The notes beneath the pieces were generated by a model, which did no database searches, had not been told where the DNA came from, and worked only from the letters and a program-made list of their open reading frames with translations. The position numbers were made by a program, and so were the translations under genes. From contig NZ_LLZN01000056.1 of assembly GCF_001509795.1 (NCBI RefSeq), forward strand, positions 161,103 to 225,102: DNA of 64,000 bases, read 5' to 3'. This stretch comes from Streptomyces sp. NRRL WC-3605 (GTDB lineage: Bacteria > Actinomycetota > Actinomycetes > Streptomycetales > Streptomycetaceae). This document shows, one piece after another, positions 50,892 to 59,232 of the stretch. How positions within the stretch are numbered: position 1 is the first letter of the stretch; each line of letters opens with the position of its first letter.

Positions 50892-51010
50892 GCCGACGCC
50901 GCCTCAGACCGCGCGCCGACCCGATGCCGACGCCGCCTCAGACCACGCGCCTGCCCGATGCCGACGCCGCCTCGGACCGCCGGCTGCTCGTGCCGACGCC
51001 CTCTCAGACC
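50892..51010. repeat. Tandem repeat, four copies of about 34 bases
   Basis: The core GCCGACGCCGCCTCAGACC begins at 50892, 50926 and 50960, with a decayed copy at 50992 (periods 34, 34, 32). The last copy covers the stop codon of the MraY-like gene, so the array may have grown from that gene's 3' end. Confidence 0.8.
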
Positions 51011-51768
51011 GGGCCCGCGCCCCGCGCGATGGCACTCACCGTGTCGCCGTAGACGGCCGCCGCGACCACCGCGGCGGCGTGGACGGCCAGTCCGGCCCGG
51101 CTGTTGCCCGCGACGGCGGCGGCGCCGAGGGCCGCGCCCAGCGCGTGGGCACCGGTGTCGCCGATCATCGCCCGCTCCCCCAGGTCCTCGGGAAGCACGG
51201 CCGCGGCGGCCCCCATGGCAGCGGCGGCCATCCCGGCCCCCGGCCCGGCGCGCAGCAGCCCCGGCGCGCCGAGCGCCAGCACCCCCAGGGCGGCCCGACC
51301 CGGCCGTACGTCGACCAGGTTCACGGCGTGGGCGGCTCCGGCGATGACCACGCCCGCGAGCAGCCGGTCCAGGGGCCGCTCCTTCAGGAAGGCGCCCGCG
51401 ACCAGCCCGGCCGCCGATATCCCGGCCAACTTGACCAGACCGCTCGTGACTTCGCCGTCCCGCAGGGCGGACAGATGCGCCCGGAAGCCCCGCCTGGGGT
51501 CACCGGCCCCCGCGACGTCGTCGTACGCGCCACAGGCCCCGGCGACGGCCACCGCGAACCCGGCGGCGGGCGACACGCGCGCGGTGCCGAGCGCGGCGGC
51601 GAACGCGCAGGCCGGCCCGGCGTGCAGCGTCACGGTCCGGCCCGCGTAGTTCTTCCGCTCCCACCGGTCCGGCCCGCCCGGGGACTTGGCGCGCAACGCG
51701 CTCCCGGCGGCCCGGGTGAGGGCCGCGGAGAGGGCGAAGGAGGTGACCCGGCGAGCGCGTTCGATCAT
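51004..51768 (-). CDS. Small MraY/WecA-like membrane protein (glycosyltransferase family 4 membrane type)
   Basis: A 254-residue membrane protein with about seven short hydrophobic segments. It keeps reduced versions of polyprenyl-phosphate phosphosugar transferase motifs: AYDDVAG (the Mg-binding DD), HAVNLVDVRPGRA (NLVDG-like) and MIGDTGAHALG (GDTGS-like). It is shorter than MraY (about 360) and Ala/Gly-rich, so it may have a derived activity. The ATG at 51768 lies 46 bases downstream of the recN stop codon. Its stop lies in the tandem repeat. Confidence 0.7.
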   Translation of the reverse strand: MIERARRVTSFALSAALTRAAGSALRAKSPGGPDRWERKNYAGRTVTLHAGPACAFAAALGTARVSPAAGFAVAVAGACGAYDDVAGAGDPRRGFRAHLSALRDGEVTSGLVKLAGISAAGLVAGAFLKERPLDRLLAGVVIAGAAHAVNLVDVRPGRAALGVLALGAPGLLRAGPGAGMAAAAMGAAAAVLPEDLGERAMIGDTGAHALGAALGAAAVAGNSRAGLAVHAAAVVAAAVYGDTVSAIARGAGPV

Positions 51769-51814
51769 GCGGCCAGCCTAGGCCGCACCACTGACAACGC
51801 CCCCGCCGGAATCC

Positions 51815-53545
51815 CTACGCGTCCGCGCGGGCCGTCTCCAGGAGTTCCTCGGCGTGTGCCCGGGCCGTCTCGGAGTCCTCCTGGCCGGCGAGCATCCGGG
51901 ACAGCTCCTTGATGCGCTCCTCGCCCTCCAGGACCTTCACGCCTGACCGGGTGACGGACCCGTCGTTCGTCTTCTCGACGAGCAGCTGCCGGTCGGCGAA
52001 CGCGGCGACCTGCGGCAGATGCGTCACGACGACCACCTGGGCGGACTTCGCCAGCCGGGCGAGCCTGCGCCCGATCTCCACGGCCGCCTTGCCGCCGACG
52101 CCCGCGTCGACTTCGTCGAACAGGTAGGTCGGCACCGGGTCGGTCCCGGCGAAGACCACCTCGACGGCGAGCATCACGCGCGAGAGCTCACCGCCGGAGG
52201 CACCCTTGGCGATCGGGCGGGCCGGCGCCCCGGGGTGCGGGGCGAGCAGCAGCTCGACCTCGTCCGCGCCGGACGGGCCGTAGGCGACGGTGCGTCCGCC
52301 GACCTCCACGCCCTCCGGGTCCTCGGTCTGCCGGATCGCGAACGACACGCGCGCGTGCGGCATCGCGAGCGAGGCCAGCTCTGCGGTCACGGCCGCCGCG
52401 AACCGCTCCGCGGCCTCGGTGCGCGCGTCCGTCAGGTCCTGGGCGAGCCCGCCCAGCTCGGTGCGGAGCGCGTCCCGCTCGGCGGTCAGCTCGTCGATGC
52501 GCTCGTCGTCGCCGTCCAGCTCGGTGAGCCGGCGGCCGCTCTCCTCGGCCCAGGCGAGCACGGCGGCGACGTCCTCGCCGTACTTGCGGGTCAGACCGGT
52601 CAGCGCGGCCCGCCGTTCCTCGACGGCCGCCAGCCGCAGCGGGTCGGCGTCCAGGTCGTCGGCGTATCCGGCCAGCTCCCCGGCGACGTCGCCGAGCAGG
52701 ATGCCGATCTCCCCGATCCGGTCGGCCAGCGCGGACAGCGCCGGGTCGTGCGACCGGACGGCGTCCAGGGCCCGCTGGGCGCCCGCGACGAGCGTCGCCG
52801 CGTCGATGCCCTCGGGGTCCTCCGGATTGCCCGCGAGGGCGGCGTGCGCGGCCGTGGCGGCCGACGACAGCGCCTCGGCGTGCCCGAGCCGCTCGGCCTC
52901 CTCGGCGAGCTCGGCGTCCTCACCGGCCCGCGGCTCGACCGCGGCGATCTCGTCGAGCCCGAACCGCAGCAGGTCGGCCTCCTGGGCGCGCTCACGCGCG
53001 CGCGTGACGATCTCCTCCAGCTCCGTGGAGACCGCCCGCAGCCGCCGGTACGCCTCGCCGTACTTGGCGAGCGGCACGGCGACGGCGTCCCCCGCGTACC
53101 GGTCGAGCGCCTGCCGCTGCCGGGTCAGCTTCAGCAGACCCTGCTGGTCGGTCTGCCCGTGCACGGCCACCAGTTCGTCGGCGAGCTCGGCCAGCATCCC
53201 CACGGGGACGCTGCGCCCGCCGAGGTGCGCGCGGGAGCGCCCTTCCGCGGAAACGGTACGGCTGATGAGCAGCGCGCCGTCGTCGAGCTCGGCGCCCGCC
53301 TCCTCGGCCCGCACGGCGGCCGACGCGTCCGGGGGAACGGTGATCCGTCCCTCCACGACCGCCTTCTCGGCCCCGATCCGCACCAGCGCCGCGTCCGCGC
53401 GCCCGCCGAGCAGCAGCCCGAGGCTCGTGACGACCATGGTCTTGCCCGCGCCCGTCTCACCCGTGACGGCGGTGAATCCGGGCGAAAGCTCGACCACCGC
53501 GTCGTCGATGACTCCGAGCGACCGTATCCGCATCTCCTCCAACAC
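51815..53545 (-). CDS. recN: DNA repair protein RecN
   Basis: A 576-residue SMC-like ATPase. The Walker A GETGAGKTMV is near the N-terminus. Central coiled coils rich in Glu/Ala/Leu/Arg follow, then the signature SGGELSRVMLAVEV and Walker B YLFDEVDAGVGG. RecN gathers broken DNA ends for recombinational repair. The exact start is uncertain among GTG 53551, GTG 53545, TTG 53542 and ATG 53533; GTG 53545 is chosen because AAGG lies upstream. nadK and tlyA lie upstream in the same direction, the usual actinobacterial order tlyA-nadK-recN. Confidence 0.95.
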   Translation of the reverse strand: MLEEMRIRSLGVIDDAVVELSPGFTAVTGETGAGKTMVVTSLGLLLGGRADAALVRIGAEKAVVEGRITVPPDASAAVRAEEAGAELDDGALLISRTVSAEGRSRAHLGGRSVPVGMLAELADELVAVHGQTDQQGLLKLTRQRQALDRYAGDAVAVPLAKYGEAYRRLRAVSTELEEIVTRARERAQEADLLRFGLDEIAAVEPRAGEDAELAEEAERLGHAEALSSAATAAHAALAGNPEDPEGIDAATLVAGAQRALDAVRSHDPALSALADRIGEIGILLGDVAGELAGYADDLDADPLRLAAVEERRAALTGLTRKYGEDVAAVLAWAEESGRRLTELDGDDERIDELTAERDALRTELGGLAQDLTDARTEAAERFAAAVTAELASLAMPHARVSFAIRQTEDPEGVEVGGRTVAYGPSGADEVELLLAPHPGAPARPIAKGASGGELSRVMLAVEVVFAGTDPVPTYLFDEVDAGVGGKAAVEIGRRLARLAKSAQVVVVTHLPQVAAFADRQLLVEKTNDGSVTRSGVKVLEGEERIKELSRMLAGQEDSETARAHAEELLETARADA

Positions 53546-53690
53546 GGACACGACCTTACGAGGTCCGGGGCCGGGGATGCGACGGGCCCCGGTCCCAGTC
53601 CTGTGAAGGTCCAGGTGACGAAAGGGTACGGACCCCACCTTGTCACCCGGGCGAGTGGCGTTTGCCCAGCTCTAGGAGGCAAGACACCCC

Positions 53691-54596
53691 CTAGTGCGGT
53701 GCCCCACGCCACCCGGAGACGGGCAGCGCGAACTTCGCCACCAGCCGGTCCGTGAAGGACGCGTGGTGCAGCCGGGCCAGCCGCACCGGCACCGCGCCGC
53801 GCCGCACCTCGACGCGCGCACCCGGCGGCAGCTCCACGGTCCGGCGCCCGTCGCACCACAGGACCCCCGGCGGGATGTGCGGCAGCACCTCCACGGCGAG
53901 CACCGAGTCCGGCGAGGTCACCAGCGGTTTCGCGAACAGGGCGTGCGCGCTGATCGGCACCATCAGCAGCGCCTCGACCTCCGGCCACACCACGGGCCCG
54001 CCGGCCGAGAAGGCGTACGCCGTCGACCCGGTCGGCGTCGACAGCACGATGCCGTCGCAGCCGAACCCGGTGACCGGCCGTCCGTCGATCTCCAGCACGA
54101 CCTCGAGCAGCTTCTCGGCGGACACCTTCTGCACGGCCGCCTCGTTCAGGGCCCAGTCGGTGTGCACGATGTCGCCGTTCTGGTGCACGACGACGTCGAC
54201 GGTCATCCGCTCCTCGACCTCGTACGCCTTGGTCACGACCCGGTCTACGACCTTGTCCAGGTCGTCGCGCTCGGCCTCCGCGAGGAAGCCGACCCGCCCC
54301 AGGTTGACGCCCAGCATCGGCACGCCGGACGCCCGCGCGAACTCGGCGCCGCGCAGCAGCGTCCCGTCACCGCCGAGGACGATGAGCAGTTCGCAGCCGT
54401 CGAGGCACTGCGGGGTCGCCTCCTTGACGAGTTGCACCTCGTCCGGCAGCGGCAGGTCCTCGGCCTCCGCCTCCAGCACCCGTACGCCGATCCCCGAGCG
54501 CAGCAGGCCGCCGACCACGAGTTCGGCGCTGCGGATGGCCGCGGGCCGCCCGGTGTGGGCGAGCAGGAAAACAGTACGAGCTCGGTTCGGTGTCAA
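53691..54596 (-). CDS. nadK: NAD kinase
   Basis: A 301-residue NAD kinase. The diagnostic motif is LLIVLGGDGTLLRGAEFA, followed by GVNLGRVGFLAEAE, the NE motif ALNEAAVQ and GCDGIVLSTPTGSTAYAFSAGGP. It phosphorylates NAD to NADP. The TTG start at 54596 overlaps the tlyA stop (TTGA) and has GGAGGGG 5 bases upstream, which decides the start. Confidence 0.95.
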   Translation of the reverse strand: MTPNRARTVFLLAHTGRPAAIRSAELVVGGLLRSGIGVRVLEAEAEDLPLPDEVQLVKEATPQCLDGCELLIVLGGDGTLLRGAEFARASGVPMLGVNLGRVGFLAEAERDDLDKVVDRVVTKAYEVEERMTVDVVVHQNGDIVHTDWALNEAAVQKVSAEKLLEVVLEIDGRPVTGFGCDGIVLSTPTGSTAYAFSAGGPVVWPEVEALLMVPISAHALFAKPLVTSPDSVLAVEVLPHIPPGVLWCDGRRTVELPPGARVEVRRGAVPVRLARLHHASFTDRLVAKFALPVSGWRGAPH

Positions 54597-55408
54597 CGCG
54601 GCCCCTCCGCCACTGCACGGTCGATGTCGGCCTGGTCCGGAGCGGGCGCCCCGGCACGCAGCCACAGAAAGTACTCGACGTTCCCGGACGGCCCCGGCAA
54701 CGGACTGGCGGTGACCCCGTTCACCCCGAGTCCGAGCTCCCACGCCTTGTCGGCCACCGTCCGCACGGCCTCCGCCCGCAGCTGCGGACTCCGTACGACT
54801 CCCCCACTGCCCAGCCGTTCCTTCCCCACCTCGAACTGCGGCTTGACCATCATCACCAGATCGGCGTCCGGCTTCACACACCGCACCAGGGCGGGCAGCA
54901 CCAGGCCGAGCGGGATGAAGGACAGATCTCCGACGACAAGATCCACTGGCTCCCCATCGATCGCGTCGAGCGTCAACTCGCGTACGTTCGTACGGTCCTT
55001 GACGGTGACGCGTTCATCGCTCTGCAGAGTCCAGGCCAGTTGTCCGTATCCGACGTCCACGGCGACGACGTGCGCGGCGCCCGCCCGCAGCAGCACATCC
55101 GTGAAACCGCCGGTGGACGCGCCGGCGTCCAGGGCCCGCCGGCCCTCCACGACGAGCCCTCGCGGCGCGAACGCCGCCAGCGCGCCGGCCAGCTTGTGCC
55201 CGCCCCGGGAGACGTAGTCGGGGTCGCCGTCGTCGGCCAGCACCACGATGGCGGCCGCCGTCTCGACCTGGGTGGCGGGCTTCGTCGCCACGGTCTTGCC
55301 GACGGTGACCCGCCCGGCCGCGATCAGCTGGCTGGCGTGCTCGCGCGAGCGCGCCAGCTTGCGGCGGACCAGCTCCGCGTCCAGACGGCGGCGTGCGACT
55401 CCTGCCAC
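54593..55408 (-). CDS. tlyA: TlyA-family rRNA 2'-O-methyltransferase
   Basis: A 271-residue protein. An N-terminal S4-like RNA-binding domain (RLDAELVRRKLARSREHASQ) precedes an FtsJ-type methyltransferase domain (RALDAGASTGGFTDVLLRAGA, VVGDLSFIPLGLVLPAL, VKPQFEVGKE). In mycobacteria TlyA methylates 16S and 23S rRNA and makes ribosomes sensitive to capreomycin. The GTG at 55408 is chosen because AGGAG lies upstream; ATG 55432 is an alternative overlapping the preceding gene. Confidence 0.93.
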   Translation of the reverse strand: MAGVARRRLDAELVRRKLARSREHASQLIAAGRVTVGKTVATKPATQVETAAAIVVLADDGDPDYVSRGGHKLAGALAAFAPRGLVVEGRRALDAGASTGGFTDVLLRAGAAHVVAVDVGYGQLAWTLQSDERVTVKDRTNVRELTLDAIDGEPVDLVVGDLSFIPLGLVLPALVRCVKPDADLVMMVKPQFEVGKERLGSGGVVRSPQLRAEAVRTVADKAWELGLGVNGVTASPLPGPSGNVEYFLWLRAGAPAPDQADIDRAVAEGPR

Positions 55409-55415
55409 GTTCGGT

Positions 55416-55745
55416 TCAGCTCCTGTTTCCATACGGCGGAGAGGGCGCCGGGGGTCCCGGGCGGGCGTCGAGCGCGGTGAGCGCGTCGCGCAGCCCTCGG
55501 TGTACATCCTCGTACACCTCGAGGTGCCCGTCGGTCGCGAGGTGGTCGGCGTCACCCAGCCGTTCCAGCCAGGCGTCCACGTCGGCGTTGCCGGTGGGGG
55601 TGCGCGGGACGGCCAGCGGGGCGGGAGCGGCCGGGTCGTGCTCGGGTCCGTCCGGGCCGCCCGGCTCCACGGCGTGCGCGGTGTCCGCGGATTCCACGAC
55701 CGTCTCGTCGACCGGTGTCGGGGCCTCGGGCAGAGAGTCGCTCAT
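55416..55745 (-). CDS. Small conserved hypothetical protein
   Basis: A 109-residue, very acidic and Pro/Ala-rich protein. Only the C-terminal part (ADVDAWLERLGDADHLATDG, EVYEDVHRGLRDALTAL) looks folded, as two short helices. It is found directly before tlyA, 7 bases upstream of its start, so it probably is co-translated. Function unknown. Confidence 0.65.
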   Translation of the reverse strand: MSDSLPEAPTPVDETVVESADTAHAVEPGGPDGPEHDPAAPAPLAVPRTPTGNADVDAWLERLGDADHLATDGHLEVYEDVHRGLRDALTALDARPGPPAPSPPYGNRS

Positions 55746-55787
55746 GCCCAGACGCTACCGCGAACGGCTGGGGTACCGTCGATCCCG

Positions 55788-56135
55788 ATGGCCACGATCG
55801 AGGAGTGCCGCGCAGCACTCGAGAAGCTCTCGGAGTCCATGCAGCGCACCGAGGGGGACGTCCGCGCCGCCGTCGCCCTGGACCGCTCGGTGAGCTGCCA
55901 CATCACCGACCTGGACGTGACGTTCACCGGCCGGATGAGCGGCGGCCGGATCCACGTCGACCACACCCTTCAGGGCCCGCCCCGCGACAAGGCGCAGATC
56001 CGCCTGAGCATGACCGGCGACGACCTGGTCGCCCTGGTCGCCGGCGAGCTGCACTTCGCCAGGGCCTGGGGTACGGGCCGGGTCAAGCTGCACGCGGGCG
56101 TGCGCGATCTGCTGCTGCTCAGGAAGCTTCTGTGA
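55788..56135 (+). CDS. SCP2 (sterol carrier protein 2)-fold protein
   Basis: A 115-residue single-domain protein. The pattern VSCHITDLDVTFTGRMSGGR and QIRLSMTGDDLVALVAGEL with FARAWGTGRVKLHAG is typical of bacterial SCP2-like domains, which form a hydrophobic pocket for lipids. It has no signal or fused domain. It is divergent from the small gene at 55416 and convergent with the iron importer; its stop codon lies inside a tandem repeat. Confidence 0.75.
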   Translation: MATIEECRAALEKLSESMQRTEGDVRAAVALDRSVSCHITDLDVTFTGRMSGGRIHVDHTLQGPPRDKAQIRLSMTGDDLVALVAGELHFARAWGTGRVKLHAGVRDLLLLRKLL

Positions 56136-56197
56136 CGGTGCTTCTGTGACGCTGCTCAGGAAGCTTCCGTGACGGCACTCAGGATGCCTCTGTGACG
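56117..56197. repeat. Tandem duplication of an ATPase-gene 3' end, three copies
   Basis: A 21-base unit (GCTCAGGAAGCTTCTGTGACG) occurs at 56117-56137, 56154-56174 and, diverged, 56177-56197; a partial copy lies at 56138-56150. Read on the minus strand, the full units encode VTEAS followed by TGA, the true C-terminus of the ATPase. Confidence 0.75.
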
Positions 56198-56994
56198 GCC
56201 GCCTTCACACGGGCCTTGCGGGCCGCCGGGACCACCAGCGGCGTACCCGTCTCCGGGTCGTCGATGACCTGACAGCGCAGCCCGAAGACCTCCTCGACCA
56301 GAGCGGCCGTGACGACGTCCCCCGGAGCGCCCTCGGCGACGACCCGCCCGTCCCGCAGGGCGATGAGGTGGGTGGCGTACCGGGCAGCGTGGTTGAGGTC
56401 GTGGAGCACGGCGACGAGGGTGCGCCCCTGCTCCTCGTGCAGCTCCGCGCACAGGTCCAGCACGTCGATCTGGTGCTGGATGTCCAGATACGTCGTCGGC
56501 TCGTCGAGCAGCAGCAGCGGGGTCTGCTGGGCCAGCGCCATGGCGATCCACACGCGCTGGCGCTGACCGCCGGACAGCTCGTCGACGTACCGGTCCGCGA
56601 GCTCGGCCACCCCGGTCTGCTCCATGGACTCCCGTACGACCCGCTCGTCCTCCGCCGACCACTGGCGCAGGATGCCCTGGTGCGGGTACCGGCCGCGGCC
56701 CACGAGGTCGGCGACCGTGATGCCGTCGGGCGCGATCGACGACTGCGGGAGCAGGCCCAGAGTGCGCGCGACCTTCTTCGGCGGCATCGACTGGATCGCC
56801 TTGCCGTCCAGCAGCACCCGCCCCTCGGCCGGCTTGAGCATCCGCGACAGGGCGCGCAGCAGCGTGGACTTGCCGCACGCGTTGGGGCCGACGATCACGG
56901 TGAAGGAGTGGTCAGGTATCTCCACCGACAGCTGCTCGGCGATGACCCGCTGGTCGTAGGCGAGGGTGACGTTGTCGGCGGACAGGCGGTTCAC
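56179..56994 (-). CDS. Iron-siderophore ABC transporter ATPase (FecE/FepC type)
   Basis: A 271-residue ATPase. Walker A VGPNACGKST, the signature LSGGQRQRVWIAMALAQ, Walker B LLLLDEPTTYLD and the H-loop VLHDLNHAARYA are those of the FepC group that powers ferric-siderophore and vitamin B12 import. The GTG at 56994 is favoured by AAGGAG upstream; ATG 57057, which overlaps the permease stop as ATGA, would add 21 residues. It works with the two permeases upstream. Its C-terminal codons are duplicated downstream. Confidence 0.92.
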   Translation of the reverse strand: MNRLSADNVTLAYDQRVIAEQLSVEIPDHSFTVIVGPNACGKSTLLRALSRMLKPAEGRVLLDGKAIQSMPPKKVARTLGLLPQSSIAPDGITVADLVGRGRYPHQGILRQWSAEDERVVRESMEQTGVAELADRYVDELSGGQRQRVWIAMALAQQTPLLLLDEPTTYLDIQHQIDVLDLCAELHEEQGRTLVAVLHDLNHAARYATHLIALRDGRVVAEGAPGDVVTAALVEEVFGLRCQVIDDPETGTPLVVPAARKARVKAAVTEAS

Positions 56995-57053
56995 TGTGCT
57001 CCTTCGGTTGATCGGCCCGTGGATCGCCTCGCTGGCGAGGCCGCTGCCGGCGC

Positions 57054-58148
57054 TCATATCCGGCCCGCCCTGCGCTCGGTGACCAGCAGCCACAGCAGAT
57101 ACACGCCGCCGAGCACGCCGGTGACCACGCCCACCGCCAGCTGGTCCGCGCCGAAGACCCGCTGGGACGTCCAGTCGGCGGTGACCAGGAGGGTGGCGCC
57201 CATGCACAGCGAGGGCAGCAGGTTCGGGCCGGGCGAGCGGGTCAGGCGCCGGGCCAGCTGCGGCGCGGTGAGCGCCACGAAGCTGACCGGTCCGGCGGCG
57301 GCGGTGGCGGCCGCGGTGAGCAGCACGGCGGCCAGCATCAGCAGCAGCCGTACCCGCTCCACCCGTACCCCGAGGGCGTACGAGACGTCGTCGCCCATCT
57401 CCATCATCCGCAGTGCGCGCCCGTTGCCCAGGACGAGCGGGACGAGCACCGCGCACAGCGCGAGCAGCGGCCAGACCTGCGCCCAGTCCCGGCCGCTGAG
57501 GGACCCGGTCATCCAGACCACGGCGCGGGCCGCGTCGACCATGTCCGCCTTGGTCAGCAGATAGCCGTTGACCGCCGTCATGATCGCCGACATGCCGATG
57601 CCGACCAGGACCAGCCGGTAGCCGTGCACGCCCCGCTTCCAGGCGAGCAGATAGATGGCCAGGCCGGTCGCGAGCCCGCCGGCGAGGGCTCCGAGGGTGA
57701 CCTGGCGGGCGTCCCCGGAGACCAGCACGATCACCACGAGCGCCCCGGCCGTGGCGCCCTGGCTGAGCCCGAGGATGTCCGGGCTGCCCAGCGGATTGCG
57801 GGACAGCGCCTGGAACAGCGCTCCGCCCAGCCCCAGCGAGGCGCCGACCAGCAGGGCGACCAGGACCCGCGGCAGCCGCATGTCGGTGACGACGAGTTCC
57901 TGCCCGGGATTGCCGTCCCCGAGCAGCGTCTTGACCACGTCCCCCGTGCTGATCGGGAACTCTCCGGTGCCGATCAGCAGGACTCCGGCGCCCAGCGCGG
58001 CGGCCAGCAGGACGACGACCACGGTCAGCGCCCGCACGTCCAGCCGGACGGAGAGCCCGCCGGGGGTCCGCAGGGCGCGCGAGGCGCGCCGTGGCCGCGC
58101 CGGGGCGTCCGCCTCGGCGCGCGGTGCCTGCTTCGATGCGGTGCTCAC
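57054..58148 (-). CDS. Iron-siderophore ABC permease (FecCD family), second subunit
   Basis: A 364-residue FecCD/BtuC-family permease with about nine to ten helices. Family segments include LRLPRVLVALLVGASLGLGG, QALSRNPLGSPDILGLSQGA and the GPVSFVALTAPQLARRLT coupling region that contacts the ATPase. The N-terminal about 40 residues are an Ala/Arg-rich cytoplasmic extension. The GTG at 58148 overlaps the stop of the first permease gene (GTGA), so the subunits are coupled. Confidence 0.92.
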   Translation of the reverse strand: MSTASKQAPRAEADAPARPRRASRALRTPGGLSVRLDVRALTVVVVLLAAALGAGVLLIGTGEFPISTGDVVKTLLGDGNPGQELVVTDMRLPRVLVALLVGASLGLGGALFQALSRNPLGSPDILGLSQGATAGALVVIVLVSGDARQVTLGALAGGLATGLAIYLLAWKRGVHGYRLVLVGIGMSAIMTAVNGYLLTKADMVDAARAVVWMTGSLSGRDWAQVWPLLALCAVLVPLVLGNGRALRMMEMGDDVSYALGVRVERVRLLLMLAAVLLTAAATAAAGPVSFVALTAPQLARRLTRSPGPNLLPSLCMGATLLVTADWTSQRVFGADQLAVGVVTGVLGGVYLLWLLVTERRAGRI

Positions 58149-59188
58149 AGCTGGGCCGTCCTCCGCCGTCGTACGAGAAAGATGAAGACCGGTCCGCCGA
58201 GGATCGCGGTGACGATGCCGACCTGGAGCTCCGACGGGCGCGCGACGACCCGGCCGATCACGTCGGCGCCGAGCAGCAGCACGGGCGACAGGACGGCCGC
58301 GTACGGCAGGATCCAGCGCAGGTCCGGGCCGGTGAAGGACCGCACCACGTGCGGCACCATCAGCCCGACGAACACGATCGGCCCGCAGGCGGCGGTGGCC
58401 GCACCGCACAGCACGGTGGCGGCGAGCATGGACAGCACCCGCGTCCGGTTCAGCCGGGCGCCGAGGGCCCGGGCGGTGTCGTCGCCCATCTCCATCGCGT
58501 TGAGCGGCCGGGCCAGGCACAGCGCGAGGACCATGCCGGCGACGAGGAACGGCAGGACCTGCCGGATCGTGGAGTCGGTCGCCGAGGTCAGCGAACCGAC
58601 CGTCCAGAAGCGCATCTTGTTCAGCGCCGCGTTGTCCAGGATCATCACGGCCTGCAGATAGCCGTACAGGGCGGCGCTGATCGCCGTCCCCGCGAGCGCG
58701 AGCCGCACAGGGGTGGCCCCCCGGCTGCCGCCGAGGAACCAGACCAGCGCCCCGACCCCCGCCGCGCCGGCGAACGCGAACCACACATACCCGCTCAGGC
58801 TGGTGACGCCGAGAAAGGTGATGGCGGTGACGACCGCGGCGGACGCGCCCGCGTTGATGCCGAGCAGTCCCGGATCGGCCAGCGGGTTGCGCGTGAGGGC
58901 CTGCAGGACGGCCCCCGCCAGTCCGAGCGCGGCGCCCGCGAGCAGCCCGAGGAGCGTGCGGGAGATCCGGTCGTCGACGACGACGTCGGCATAGGTGCCC
59001 GTGCTCGCGAACAGGCCGTGCCAGACCTCGCCCAGCGACAGCTGTTTCGCGCCGACGGCGATGCTCGTCAGCGCGACGCCCACCAGGATCAGGGCGGAGA
59101 CCAGCAACCCGACGGCACGCGCGGCCCGTCGGCTCGGTGTCACGGGCACCGACCGGGTGCGCTCTTGAGGAGGACTGTCGACCAACAC
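58145..59188 (-). CDS. Iron-siderophore ABC permease (FecCD family), first subunit
   Basis: A 347-residue FecCD-family permease (RISRTLLGLLAGAALGLAGA, QALTRNPLADPGLLGINAGA, GPIVFVGLMVPHVVRSFTG). It heads the permease-permease-ATPase operon. The GTG at 59188 lies only 4 bases from the iron box, whose core also contains a -10-like TAGGCT; this fits a nearly leaderless transcript, and no ribosome binding site is visible for this start. GTG 59149 or 59143 would also keep the domain. No siderophore-binding protein gene is in the operon. Confidence 0.9.
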   Translation of the reverse strand: MLVDSPPQERTRSVPVTPSRRAARAVGLLVSALILVGVALTSIAVGAKQLSLGEVWHGLFASTGTYADVVVDDRISRTLLGLLAGAALGLAGAVLQALTRNPLADPGLLGINAGASAAVVTAITFLGVTSLSGYVWFAFAGAAGVGALVWFLGGSRGATPVRLALAGTAISAALYGYLQAVMILDNAALNKMRFWTVGSLTSATDSTIRQVLPFLVAGMVLALCLARPLNAMEMGDDTARALGARLNRTRVLSMLAATVLCGAATAACGPIVFVGLMVPHVVRSFTGPDLRWILPYAAVLSPVLLLGADVIGRVVARPSELQVGIVTAILGGPVFIFLVRRRRTAQL

Positions 59189-59192
59189 CCGG

Positions 59193-59211
59193 TTAGGTTA
59201 GCCTACCCTGC
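59193..59211 (-). promoter_or_regulatory. Iron box (DmdR/IdeR/DtxR site) overlapping the -10 region
   Basis: Minus-strand GCAGGGTAGGCTAACCTAA matches 16 of 19 positions of the iron-box consensus (TTAGGTTAGGCTAACCTAA). It contains a -10-like TAGGCT and lies directly before the first permease start, so iron-loaded repressor would block transcription. Confidence 0.85.
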
Positions 59212-59232
59212 CACCGTCGCCCCCGGTCGGCG

